Assembly (NCBI GenBank): GCA_032173965.1
Contig: JAVUNC010000005.1
Location: 47,912,501-47,976,500 of the forward strand
Direction of reading: 5' to 3'
DNA from: Sitta carolinensis
Lineage: Eukaryota > Chordata > Aves > Passeriformes > Sittidae
DNA length: 64,000 nt
A program made the translations under genes and the position numbers. Under the pieces are notes generated by a model. It was not told the DNA's origin and did not search any database. It saw nothing but the letters and a program-made list of their open reading frames with translations. Below are positions 51,201-57,933 of the stretch, piece after piece. Position 1 is the first letter of the stretch; each line of letters begins with the position of its first letter.

Positions 51201-54200
51201 ATGGGGCAGGAACCCTTCATGAGCCACTGCACTACAAAACCAGCTATGCCTCCAATGCAGCAGAGGATCCCATCCTTCTAATCGCCTAACAGGGAGAGGG
51301 TTGTGGTGCAAAACCTGCTTTGGGATCAGGCCACATGTTCCTCTCCTGCAAAAAACACAGTAGGAACCTACTGCGTTGGAAGTTTCCCGTGCAGCACTAG
51401 CTGGGGTCTCAGAAAACATCCTGGCAGTAAACACAGAGCAGGTTAGGAATGGTTCAAGGCAAAGTGAGGGTCAGGACAAGGAGGGTTGCCAGCAGCCTGC
51501 TAGAGTTTGCAGGGTTGTGTACACATGTCTGTAACTGCAGAGCAGCACCTACCACTTCTGCAAAAGTAAATTTGCACAAGCAATGGATAGCATCTAAGAC
51601 AAATGAAGTCATACCTGAGGTCTTTTGTATGCTTTTCGAACCCTCAGTCCCAGCTTCTGGGCAAGCTCCTGTCCCAGTTGTGTGACACTTTCATCCTGGG
51701 GACAAAACCATTGACAGGACACTTTCAGTTTTGCCTTTGTGGGACATAATGAAATAAAGAGGAATGCAGTTATGCACACTGGGCTGCACCAAGAAGTCTC
51801 AACTTCAGACAGCAGCAGGTAGATTATTTCCAGAACAACCCCCAGGAGAGTCCAGACAGACTTCAGCATTCTTGTCATTCAGTCCTGCCAAGATGCTGCA
51901 GTTGCACTAGGAGTTTTGCCCTATACTTATTCAATGCTACAGAAAATAACAATCGAATATCTGCTTCCAACAAGCACCTACTCTGCAAACACAGGGTTCA
52001 GGAGTCCTGCTGGCAAGTTGGCTGAAGGAGATGCCAAGGCTGGCTGGCTGATACAGCTTCCGCAAGTTCTCCATGCCTGGGAAGAAGCCTGCATGTCTTC
52101 CCTCTCTGCCAGCTGCAGAGTTAATAATCAGTTTTGAGATGCAGACAGCACCCACTAGCCTGTTTTGCTTGTTTGTTTTTAAAGCTGAAATCAAGCCTCA
52201 GTTTTCAACCTACTAGCTAGAAGGCATTTTGACTGTCTCCAGCTCCAGTTAAACTGCCTCAGCTTAGTCAAACAGATCCTTCAGCTTTCCCCATTGTGTG
52301 GCATTTTAGCATCCTCTCTGCCCAGTGGCCATGCCTACTCACATACCACCACGGGCTTTCTGCCCAGATTAACAACCTGCTGCAGTCTTCTACACTTATA
52401 TATCAACAGCAACTGTTTCCTCCTGTTTCCCTCTCTCTCCCTGTTTGCAAAAATATCAGAGTACTTCAACAGTTTTTTCAAAGAAGAAAAAAAGAATCTG
52501 CCCAACCTGTTGTGATAGCCCTCCCTAATCTTCCAACATTCCCCCCACCCCCACCTCTAACCTTGAAGTGTTCTCTCTTTACTTGCCATGCTGGTCTTTC
52601 CAATCTCCTTCTCCCTGTGGGTTGAATCCTTTCCCTTTCAACAGCTGAGAAGCCTCTAGGTCTTCCAGCCCACCATATCAACAACTTTTCCCATCAATCT
52701 GGAGTGCCATTTTTTGATTGTACTCACTACCCCACACCCTCAGCATTAGTCTTGGCACCATTTTCACTGAACTCAGTGAAAACAAAATTTAGCTTGCCCA
52801 TTTCCTCATCTAAAACAGCCCATGCCACACCAAACACAAGCATACTGCAGAGAAATATTAAGTTCACCATACTGATAACTTCTGCAAACTAGCAACACTG
52901 AGTATCTGCACCCAGAAATAAGTTAACTCTGATAGACAATGAGCCAAATGAGTGGCAGATCCTTAATCATCAGAAGTTTTAGGATGGGCTCTGTTTTAAC
53001 CACAAGAAATTTCTCAGCAATTACAGCAATGCAAAGATGGAAGTACCCGTGTGCTGCAAAGGGAAACAAGAGTGTAATGATGGATAGCATAACTTGCCTT
53101 TGATGCAGAGAAGGCCTATGATTTCTGTTAAGCAGGTAATAAGACAACGGGGTATATTAATTTTCTATTTTTATATTAAGGCCAAATTGTTTAGAATAAG
53201 AAATGCAGATCACTCAATATGGATGCTTTTAGGCTGCTTTCCTGGCACAGAGAATTTGATAAAGTAATGATAATAATGGGAACTATGTAAACATAACTAT
53301 ATAGTTAAAATATAAATTAAGTGGCTATATCGCAATGTAAAATATAGCCACATATAGCTTTACAAGAAAACCAACAATAAATGTTTTTGTTAATCAAAGG
53401 GTTTGTTTACAGAACAGTTCCTTGGGACTCCCCAAACATGGTATCTTTAATATGTTTTGGTCACCTTGTTCTGCCAAGTCAAAGAAGCTAGAATTTACAA
53501 GCTATACAAAAGTTATAACTAACTGCTAAAAAGGCTTTCAAAGATTGCTTCTGTAACACTAATAATAAAGGAAAGTTTTTTCCTTCCTGATAATAAAGGA
53601 AATAAAGTTTTTTTCCTAATAATAAAGGGAAGTTTTTTTCCTTTTCCCCTCCTGCTGAGGTGGATGCATTTTTCTTGTAATAGCATTACTGCGATAGATC
53701 AGAGCCAAGATCAGCACAGTGCTCACTTGAATCCAAGTAATCACTGTTTGCTTTCCTGATCAATATCTAGCCTAAGAGGATGCTCAAAAGCACTATCAGG
53801 AAAATATTCAGTCCCTAGTATATGCATATAGTCCTCTCCACCTGCAATAATTTACATACCCCTGAACACAAAAATAAATATGCCATGTGCAGTCAAGGAC
53901 ATCTTTGCATGTTCCTCAAGAAATAAAAAGCTTGACCACTTTGCCTTAGCAATCAGTAAGTGAAATGTGAGGAATGTGTATCCAACATGAGAAAACCACA
54001 CGTTTTCCTTCCAGTTCCCATTTATCCTAAGTTCCTATTCACTTCCATTAGAGATCCAAAAGCAGCCAATTAAAACATTCTCATGGATTTAGTACACCTT
54101 TTGTTAGAGCAGGGGTTTGCTCTTCACAAACAGACCATGAACCTGCTGTCGCTAACTGGTGTCCCTGGCTGGCACTATCTATAAGAGGTGACCTGGCCTG

Positions 54201-57200
54201 AAGAAACAAGTGAGGAGAAACATCTTTGAGTCAGAGAGACAGAATTTCTGGGCATAAGCACGTTCTTGGGAACAGCCAAGACTTCTCTTCCCCTATCCTC
54301 TGGCCTCACACCACACATGTTGAGGAGAGGAAGGTTGTGAGCCACAAAAACCAAGATGAGTTGTATGTCAAAAACTCACATGTGGGAGGGACAGCAAGCA
54401 TCGGCTGTTGCACTCATACGCTTCTTTGTGTCTGCCAAGTTCATTTAAGGAACGGGCTTTCCGGAATAGCGCTCGGATGTTTTCCTTGTCGAGACTTAAA
54501 GCCTTCTCGCTGTCTTCCAGCGCCTTCTCATACAACCCCTGCATTGAACAGATCACCTGGAGTCAGCTGAGGCACAGCAGACTAACTTGTCCTTCTCTGT
54601 GAATGCAAATGTTCTATCTTTCAGCAGAAAACAGCGACAGGTGGAAGCACATATGTTACCTCATGCACAGAGCAGCATGTGAACACACCTACATTAACAC
54701 TAGAACATTTTGTTAAATCTTGCAAAACTCAAAACACTTCAAAGTCAAGGAATGACAGAACTAAGGCTGCTTGAGCAACCTTATCTTGTCTCCCCCTCTA
54801 CCCTGAGTATGCTACACTTGAAAGTCTTTAATTATGTGACTGCTCACTAATTTTCAGGGGACTCAGTGTCCTTACAAACAGGATGGGCCTGCTCTGGGGT
54901 TGTGCATAAAGGAAAGCTGTTACAAGCCTTAGTAAAATGGAAGTGTAAAGCCTTTTAGAGCCTGTGTATTTCAGAATCCTTTTCCATATGTATGCTGCAA
55001 GTTCCTTCAAGACTCAAAGCCTTCCTACTGTCTTCCAGTGTCTCAAAGGAGGAGGCAAGAGCCTCCAGAGCAATAAACAGCATTTCAGGAAAATATTTGC
55101 TCGATACTGGAAGACACTGGATGGTACTGACTCCTCACCACTGAAGACCAGAACTGCACTGTCAGTACGTTAGGCCTGGCCCCCTCTCTTCACATCCCTT
55201 CCCTGGTCTTGCAAGACAGTGCAATTGTGAGGAGACTGCAGACTTTTCTGTGCATTATTTTCTCCTCCAGTGTTTGAAAAGGAAGTGGATAAAACCAGCT
55301 GAAATGTCGCTTGAGATCTTTTCCAACTGCATAGCACTGCAACCCTGGCTCCTGGGAAAGCACCCACCATGGCAAAGTAGCAGGCAGCTCGGTTGACATG
55401 GAGCTTGCAGAGGAGTTCCTTTGGGATGGTGACCTCGTCAGAGGCTGCGTAATCCGCCACATTCAGCCCTTCCACATACTGTACCAGGGAAAGCTTGAAA
55501 TCCTTCTCACGGAACAAATCATTGCCCTCTGCAAACAAGTTTCTCACCAGCTTCTGCAAAAAGGCCTGGGCAGCAGGGAGAGAACAAATATCAAGTGAAT
55601 ATTCAGAGACAGGAGAAACTTCCCAATTTCCCTTTCCTTTCCATAACTTTTAGCAAACTGCTTGCCCACTAAGATACTCCTGCATCGCTACTCTCCTGCA
55701 AAACATCAGGGTGTTTTGTAGAGGAGAATAATGTAGTCAAATCCCCATTCTTCTTAAATACACAAGTGTCTTCTCCTTTCCCTGAAAGTTCTCATAAGAA
55801 CCTTAAAACTTTAAGTCACAGGCAAATTGTGACAGACCATCCCACATTCTTCACTTTTGGCATGTAAACTAATGGCTGTGCAACAGAACTAATCTTGCTA
55901 ACCAGAGGGCTCCCAGCCTCAACAAACAAAATCTCCCTTACCTCATAATCTTCTTGGCTTAGGGGCAATGTGGACCTGAAGAAAAAGAAGAGAAAATACT
56001 CATGAAACAGGCCGTTCAAACAAGGGCTTTTGCCTGATGACAAAATCAATTTTCTGGTCCTGTGTTGGTGATTTCAGCAAGTTACTGAACATTTTATCCC
56101 TGCAAAGGCAGCTGAGGCAAAGAGAACACAGTTGGGGAGCATTATGCTCAGCGACAGTCACAGCGGTGTCAAGTGATGGTCATGTCTAAGAGGGACTTGA
56201 GACTAGAGAGTCTTATTCTCATTTGTTTTCTGTGCATACACGATCCTCTGTAATGTGCCTTTTGACAGTCACCTAAAAAACACATCTTTAATAAAGTCCC
56301 ATGAGATATTTCTAAGAAGAATAGAAGTGTATTTTATGTGCAACTGGCTCTAATGAGAGGCACCAGAGTGGCACTTCAAGACCTCCTCAAATCCTTAGTG
56401 AGACCAGAAGCATACAGAGATCACTTTTCTCTGCCTTAACTGAGTCACGTGCCTTTAGGCCTACCCCACAAAAGGAAGACAGAAAACAATGCAGGTTCAG
56501 GAGATCATTTAACTCCAACTTTCTTGGCCAAGGCTGAGCCACAAACACTGGCAGCACTTGTGAGGATAACACCTGTCCCACAGCAGCACTGATACTTAAG
56601 AGACAGATTCTGTTCTTCAAACTGGACCAACCAATTCATTCAGGCTTGGTCCACTTATATTTATTTTTTCTCTTCAAGGAAAAATGAATAGGCTCTAGAG
56701 GAATCCTTAGCATAGCTTTCATAGCTATTCTCACCTACATGATCTTACTGGTTACCAAATAACATTTTTTAGATTTCATCTAATCACTCCTTAAAACTAA
56801 CCACAGGAAATTTCATGGATTTGTAAGAAACAGTCATGCTGCTTACAAACTTGGACTCCCTCTTTTCACCAAAACAAACCAACACATGGCACTGCTTCTG
56901 GTTCAGAGTGCAAGATATGCCCCGGATGCGTGAACTACACCTCATATTTCTAAATTATTCTCTTCCCCAGAATCTTATGCATTTTTATAATTGCTACCAA
57001 TAAAAATCTCACAATTACCTCTCCAAAACTGGGTTATCAGCCTTATTTAGTCTCAGACTGGGATGAAAATATCATGGCCATATTACAGGATACAAATATA
57101 TAATATGGAAGATTTTGGGAGGGGGTCCTACTGTAGAGGCACAGATTTCAGGCATCATAATTGCAGGACTCAAAGCAGACCTTAAAAAAATCCAAGCCAA

Positions 57201-57925
57201 TCTGATTACAATCTTACTACTTCCTTGCTCATCATGAAACCTGGACCAGAGTTTGAGGCCTCTGCTAACTCAAACATTAGAGGGAGAAATACTACTAGTA
57301 TATGCACATATAATCTTACAATGAAGTACTAGGATTGGTAACTAATATATAAGCAACCACTTCAAGCTCTACAAGGCCACATCATATTCACAGAAGAGTG
57401 ATCTGAGACATCTACTAGGTTGGCAACTGTAAAAGAACCCAGGCCATCTACTTTTCCTACAGGCACCATATAGGGTGCATAACAAGTTATGTACCTTGTT
57501 TCCCCACCTACAGAACTGAAACACTACCTCCCTTCCTAACAAAGGTGGGGTAACCTTATAGAGAGAGCACTGTGAGATGCTGAAGATGATGTGGAAGGTC
57601 CAAGTACTATTAGGATTATGCTGACTGTAAAGATCATCCTGGAACTGCAGTGGAGGGCAAAACCAAAGGATATTAAATGACAGAATTTCAAGTTTAGGGA
57701 TCTAACAGGACAAGAAACACCCTGAAAAATCACAGTCAAAATCCTCAGGACAGTATCTCTTTGCCATGCAGCAAACCCAAACCAGTGAATACGAAAAACT
57801 CAGTTCCTGCTATCCTTGACAGAAAGACGACTGCCTCCAAATCCACAGAGAACACTGAGGTTGTCCACTTACTGAATGAACTGAAGTCCTTTCTCTATTT
57901 CTTGTTTTCTCTTCTGCCTCTCCAT
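21103..57925 (-). CDS. ZC3H7B: ZC3H7B (RoXaN), zinc finger CCCH-type containing 7B; whole coding span, 22 coding exons
   Basis: Joined exons give one 3033-nt frame (1010 residues plus stop). Seen in order: TPR region about residues 30-148; an acidic/serine linker; a perfect LD motif (LDSLLDSL) near residue 283; a Pro-rich stretch and LD-rich repeats about 385-410; CCCH finger 1 (C538, C547, C553, H558); CCCH finger 2 (C670, C678, C684, H688); a Cys-containing segment about 745-775; CCCH finger 3 (C813, C822, C828, H832); a C2H2 finger (C897, C900, H913, H919); and CCCH finger 4 (C945, C954, C960, H964). From the family: ZC3H7B is an RNA-binding protein linked to mRNA and pre-miRNA regulation, and was named RoXaN for binding rotavirus NSP3 through its LD motif. 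ZC3H7A is the paralogue; the adjoining TEF favours 7B. All inferred borders are GT..AG and all phases agree, so confidence is high. Confidence 0.96.
22063..22226 (-). CDS. ZC3H7B: ZC3H7B exon 22 (C2H2 finger, start of CCCH finger 4)
   Basis: 164 nt, residues 893-946. It holds a U1-like C2H2 finger, YHCWLCGKNSNSKKQWQQH followed by IQSEKH (C-x2-C-x12-H-x5-H), and ends GEFRLCE with the first Cys of finger 4. Acceptor TTAG|ATGG, donor GAGAG|GTACCA (phase 2). Confidence 0.96.
22997..23130 (-). CDS. ZC3H7B: ZC3H7B exon 21
   Basis: 134 nt, residues 848-892: LDMQQTYDMWLKKHNPGKPG then EGEKQIQMPTDYADIM. Acceptor GTGCAG|TAC, donor ATG|GTAATA. The first in-frame codon is completed from the previous exon (A|TA, Ile); read alone the exon seems to open with TAG, but that is out of frame. 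Confidence 0.95.
24818..24926 (-). CDS. ZC3H7B: ZC3H7B exon 20 (CCCH finger 3)
   Basis: 109 nt, residues 812-847. It carries the finger LCIHAQNGRKC then QYVGNCSFAH (C-x8-C-x5-C-x3-H), followed by ERDMWTFMKENK. Acceptor TAACAG|TTG, donor AAA|GTGAGT (phase 1). Confidence 0.96.
25983..26088 (-). CDS. ZC3H7B: ZC3H7B exon 19
   Basis: 106 nt, residues 776-811: WTKERRVLLVMSKAKKKWV then RPLPSIRNFPQQYD, a very basic conserved segment before finger 3. Acceptor CTTCAG|TTGG, donor TATGAT|GTAAGC. Confidence 0.96.
26841..27150 (+). mobile_element. CR1 LINE 3'-end fragment (plus)
   Basis: About 310 bp of CR1: decayed ORF2 C-terminus (the stretch around GATATAAGGAAAGAATTTTT and CCTCATCCCTGGAAACTTTC), then the 3' tail with GACCTTTAAAGGTC and the terminal TTCTATGATTCAATG repeats. 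It lies in ZC3H7B intron 18 in antisense orientation. Confidence 0.93.
27661..27794 (-). CDS. ZC3H7B: ZC3H7B exon 18 (Cys-rich segment)
   Basis: 134 nt, residues 732-775. It encodes STFDLQMKFVCGQCWRNGQ and DLKYCSAKAPH, with a CxxC pair and two further Cys across the splice (the codon TG|T gives C at the border). This may form an atypical zinc site. Acceptor CCCAG|GCTTC, donor CACTG|GTGAGC. Confidence 0.95.
27795..33118 (-). other. ZC3H7B: ZC3H7B intron 17
   Basis: The largest internal intron (5.3 kb). No recognised exon, transposon or RNA gene. Short T-run at 31447-31455 and A-run at 32461-32469. Confidence 0.6.
33119..33204 (-). CDS. ZC3H7B: ZC3H7B exon 17
   Basis: 86 nt, residues 703-731: MTHEDIVQESKKYWQQMEAH then ASKPANSV. 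The methionine is internal, not a start. Acceptor TTTGCAG|GGATG, donor GTG|GTAAGT. Confidence 0.95.
33205..36796 (-). other. ZC3H7B: ZC3H7B intron 16
   Basis: A 3.6-kb intron of AT-rich unique-looking sequence, with an A-run near 33938-33950. No exon, RNA gene or repeat family recognised. Confidence 0.6.
36797..36978 (-). CDS. ZC3H7B: ZC3H7B exon 16 (CCCH finger 2)
   Basis: 182 nt, residues 642-702. It encodes CLVHIVRSTSLKYSKIRQF and the finger VCRHEVRYGCLREDSCHFAH (C-x7-C-x5-C-x3-H), nearly identical to the mammalian protein as I recall it. Acceptor CTGCAG|GTGTC, donor TTCAG|GTGAGT. Confidence 0.96.
37653..37753 (-). CDS. ZC3H7B: ZC3H7B exon 15
   Basis: 101 nt, residues 609-641, recognised as ICFDSKPRIISKGTKD followed by PSVCSNLSAKHTF, a conserved inter-finger segment. 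Acceptor TCTTCTCAG|ATT, donor GACAACAA|GTGATG. Phase 2 out matches the next exon, which opens G|TGT. A TGA lies immediately past the donor, so intron retention would terminate the protein. Confidence 0.94.
38400..39155 (-). mobile_element. CR1 LINE ORF2 endonuclease-domain fragment
   Basis: Minus-strand conceptual translation, with several stops and shifts, shows pieces of the CR1 ORF2 endonuclease: WDDLHNWN, CVRECFDCLEFN, QSRRFLEYVEDN, VNREGLV, GYSDHAMVEF. It lacks the reverse transcriptase and the 3' tail, so it is an internal fragment about 0.75 kb long. It lies in ZC3H7B intron 14 in the gene's own orientation, starting about 65 bp past the exon 14 donor. Confidence 0.88.
39220..39425 (-). 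CDS. ZC3H7B: ZC3H7B exon 14 (CCCH finger 1)
   Basis: 206 nt, residues 540-608. It completes a C-x8-C-x5-C-x4-H finger (DCKYGDNCTFAYH) and continues EEIDVWTEERKGTLNRDLL, highly conserved. Acceptor TGTAG|ATATG, donor CGAG|GTACAG. A CR1 fragment begins about 65 bp downstream of the donor in the next intron. Confidence 0.96.
40269..40430 (-). CDS. ZC3H7B: ZC3H7B exon 13 (start of CCCH finger 1)
   Basis: 162 nt, residues 486-539. It encodes GPKAGDYTYREGLEHKC and ends FVGSYYLCK, which carries the first cysteine (C538) of CCCH finger 1. Acceptor GCAG|GGC, donor AAAG|GTGATC (phase 1). Confidence 0.95.
40516..40678 (-). CDS. ZC3H7B: ZC3H7B exon 12
   Basis: 163 nt, residues 432-485. The first 22 or so codons (VSLGGVSHPAVPKATEHLL) are not in the human form I recall. 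The remainder, PVMPNTALLVKNPL...FKQACHICYPKTG, is strongly conserved and carries a CxxC pair. Acceptor CTCAG|GTC, donor ACAG|GTGATG. Confidence 0.93.
40800..40836. repeat. 18-bp direct repeat, two copies
   Basis: ATTCACATCTGAAATGAC occurs twice in perfect tandem, in ZC3H7B intron 11, just upstream of exon 12 on the minus strand. Confidence 0.95.
41582..41640 (-). CDS. ZC3H7B: ZC3H7B exon 11
   Basis: 59 nt encoding EETNSQELRHPPGSQKPASV, residues 412-431. Acceptor CCCAG|AAG; donor GTG|GTGAGT. The repeated GTGGTGAGT allows a second donor three bases downstream (one extra codon), so the exact end is slightly uncertain. Confidence 0.9.
42614..42962 (-). CDS. ZC3H7B: ZC3H7B exon 10 (Pro-rich and LD-rich linker)
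   Basis: 349 nt, the largest coding exon, residues 296-411. It contains MPQLIPVFPGG, PPASFGLVMDP and a run of Leu-Asp dipeptides (LDSLDSLDLLPY, LDALDSFG, LDTLDSF). The acceptor is CCCCGAAG|TCT and the donor ATTG|GTAGGT (phase 1). An ERV LTR begins 65 bp upstream of the acceptor. Confidence 0.94.
43028..43596 (+). mobile_element. Solo LTR of an avian endogenous retrovirus
   Basis: About 569 bp beginning CGTCCTGGTTTTGGCTAGC (TGTCC ancestral) and ending TCAAACCATGACA, matching a frequent ERVL-like LTR family of neoavian birds by recall. Inside are a TATA-like GATATAAA (about 43283) and an ATTAAA poly(A) signal (about 43465) in plus orientation. No internal retroviral genes flank it, so it is a solo LTR. 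No clear target duplication is seen. It sits in ZC3H7B intron 9, antisense to the gene. Confidence 0.85.
44431..44690 (-). CDS. ZC3H7B: ZC3H7B exon 9 (linker with LD motif)
   Basis: 260 nt, residues 209-295. The Pro/Ser-rich low-complexity linker ends in an acidic segment and the octapeptide LDSLLDSL, an exact fit to the paxillin-type LD motif LDxLLxxL. In human RoXaN this motif is reported to mediate the interaction with rotavirus NSP3. The donor is CTA|GTAAGA. The linker diverges strongly from what I recall of the human protein, while the LD motif is kept. Confidence 0.93.
44691..48647 (-). other. ZC3H7B: ZC3H7B intron 8
   Basis: A 4-kb intron without recognised exons or interspersed repeats. 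The one structural feature is a 45-nt near-perfect palindrome at 46218-46262. Confidence 0.6.
46218..46262. repeat. 45-nt near-perfect palindrome
   Basis: Arms of 22 nt meet at a single central base (46240). The outer 17 bp (TTCCCTGTCTTTTGTCA and its complement) are perfect, one A-A mismatch follows, then GGCT/AGCC closes the centre. It lies in ZC3H7B intron 8. Confidence 0.95.
48648..48690 (-). CDS. ZC3H7B: ZC3H7B exon 8 (43-nt small exon)
   Basis: Acceptor TTTGCAG, donor ACAG|GTAAAG. It encodes TTSNGLGSIDDIET, the conserved acidic linker after the TPR domain. It enters in phase 0 and leaves in phase 1; skipping would shift the frame. Confidence 0.93.
49241..49320. repeat. Inverted repeat with 34-bp arms (hairpin)
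   Basis: The left arm 49241-49274 begins AGGTAAGTATGTGTGCCTTT and pairs with 49287-49320, with a single mismatch and a 12-nt loop. It lies in ZC3H7B intron 7. A further partial copy of the right arm's end follows directly (ACATACTTACCTTG at about 49328). Confidence 0.96.
50121..50177 (-). CDS. ZC3H7B: ZC3H7B exon 7
   Basis: 57 nt, 19 codons (ELETFSLLSNG followed by a Ser-rich tail), residues 176-194. The donor is CCAG|GTAGAG. The acceptor is CAGCAG; the second AG is chosen because the family sequence runs straight from ...RPQ to ELETF, but NAGNAG use would add one Gln. Confidence 0.93.
51615..51695 (-). CDS. ZC3H7B: ZC3H7B exon 6
   Basis: 81 nt, 27 codons, residues 149-175, starting DESVTQLGQELAQKLGLRV and ending in a basic stretch (RKAYKRPQ). 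Acceptor CCCAG|GATGA, donor CCTCAG|GTATGA. It closes the TPR domain with an amphipathic helix and a Lys/Arg-rich tail. Confidence 0.95.
51696..54379 (-). other. ZC3H7B: ZC3H7B intron 5
   Basis: Intronic, no exon recognised. It holds a small inverted repeat at 53321-53351 (10-bp arms) and an imperfect three-copy A/T-rich direct repeat at 53561-53645. The rest is unremarkable AT-rich sequence. Confidence 0.6.
53561..53645. repeat. Imperfect triple direct repeat, about 28-35 bp units
   Basis: Three successive copies of AATAATAAAGG followed by A/G and a T run plus CCTT, differing by small insertions. It lies in ZC3H7B intron 5. Confidence 0.85.
54380..54538 (-). CDS. ZC3H7B: ZC3H7B exon 5 (TPR region, second half)
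   Basis: 159 nt, 53 codons, phase 0 at both ends, residues 96-148. It begins GLYEKALEDSEKAL and continues RALFRKARSLNELGRHKEAYE, two further TPR helix pairs. The acceptor is GCAG|GGG and the donor CCACAT|GTGAGT. A decayed partial copy of this exon lies in the preceding intron (55002-55042). Confidence 0.96.
55002..55042 (-). pseudogene. Decayed partial copy of ZC3H7B exon 5 in intron 4
   Basis: Minus-strand sequence here reads F-E-T-LEDSRKALSL, against YEKALEDSEKALSL of the real exon 5 (54482-54524). Over about 40 nt there are 7 substitutions, all transitions and several at CpG positions of the real exon, plus a 2-nt gap. No acceptor or donor surrounds it. It looks like the remnant of a tandem exon duplication that has lost function. 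Confidence 0.6.
55368..55565 (-). CDS. ZC3H7B: ZC3H7B exon 4 (TPR region, first half)
   Basis: 198 nt, 66 codons, phase 0 at both ends. It encodes residues 30-95, starting AFLQKLVRNLFAEGNDLF and ending VNRAACYFAM, typical TPR helices (the pattern ...GNDLFREKDF... followed by ...NRAACYF...). The acceptor is CCCAG|GCC and the donor ATG|GTGGGT. TPR folds bind protein partners; in ZC3H7B they may bind translation factors, which is family inference. Confidence 0.95.
55566..57872 (-). other. ZC3H7B: ZC3H7B introns 2 and 3
   Basis: Two introns separated by the 34-nt exon 3 (55942-55975). AT-rich sequence with no recognised repeat, RNA gene or additional exon. Confidence 0.6.
55942..55975 (-). CDS. 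ZC3H7B: ZC3H7B exon 3 (34-nt small exon)
   Basis: Acceptor TTCAG and donor GAG|GTAAGG frame a 34-nt exon encoding STLPLSQEDYE, matching the segment just before the TPR region. It enters in phase 2 and leaves in phase 0. Its length is not a multiple of three, so skipping it would break the frame. Confidence 0.92.
57873..57925 (-). CDS. ZC3H7B: ZC3H7B coding exon 2 (start codon)
   Basis: The ATG is at 57925-57923 and the frame opens MERQKRKQEIEKGLQFI, the conserved ZC3H7 N-terminus. The exon itself probably begins at 57933 after the acceptor CCACAG, leaving an 8-nt leader before the ATG. The donor is CA|GTAAG at 57873 (phase 2). The G at +4 supports this start. No upstream in-frame ATG fits in the exon, so the rest of the 5'UTR must come from an upstream exon near 63 kb. 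Confidence 0.93.
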
Positions 57926-57933
57926 TAGAGTTG

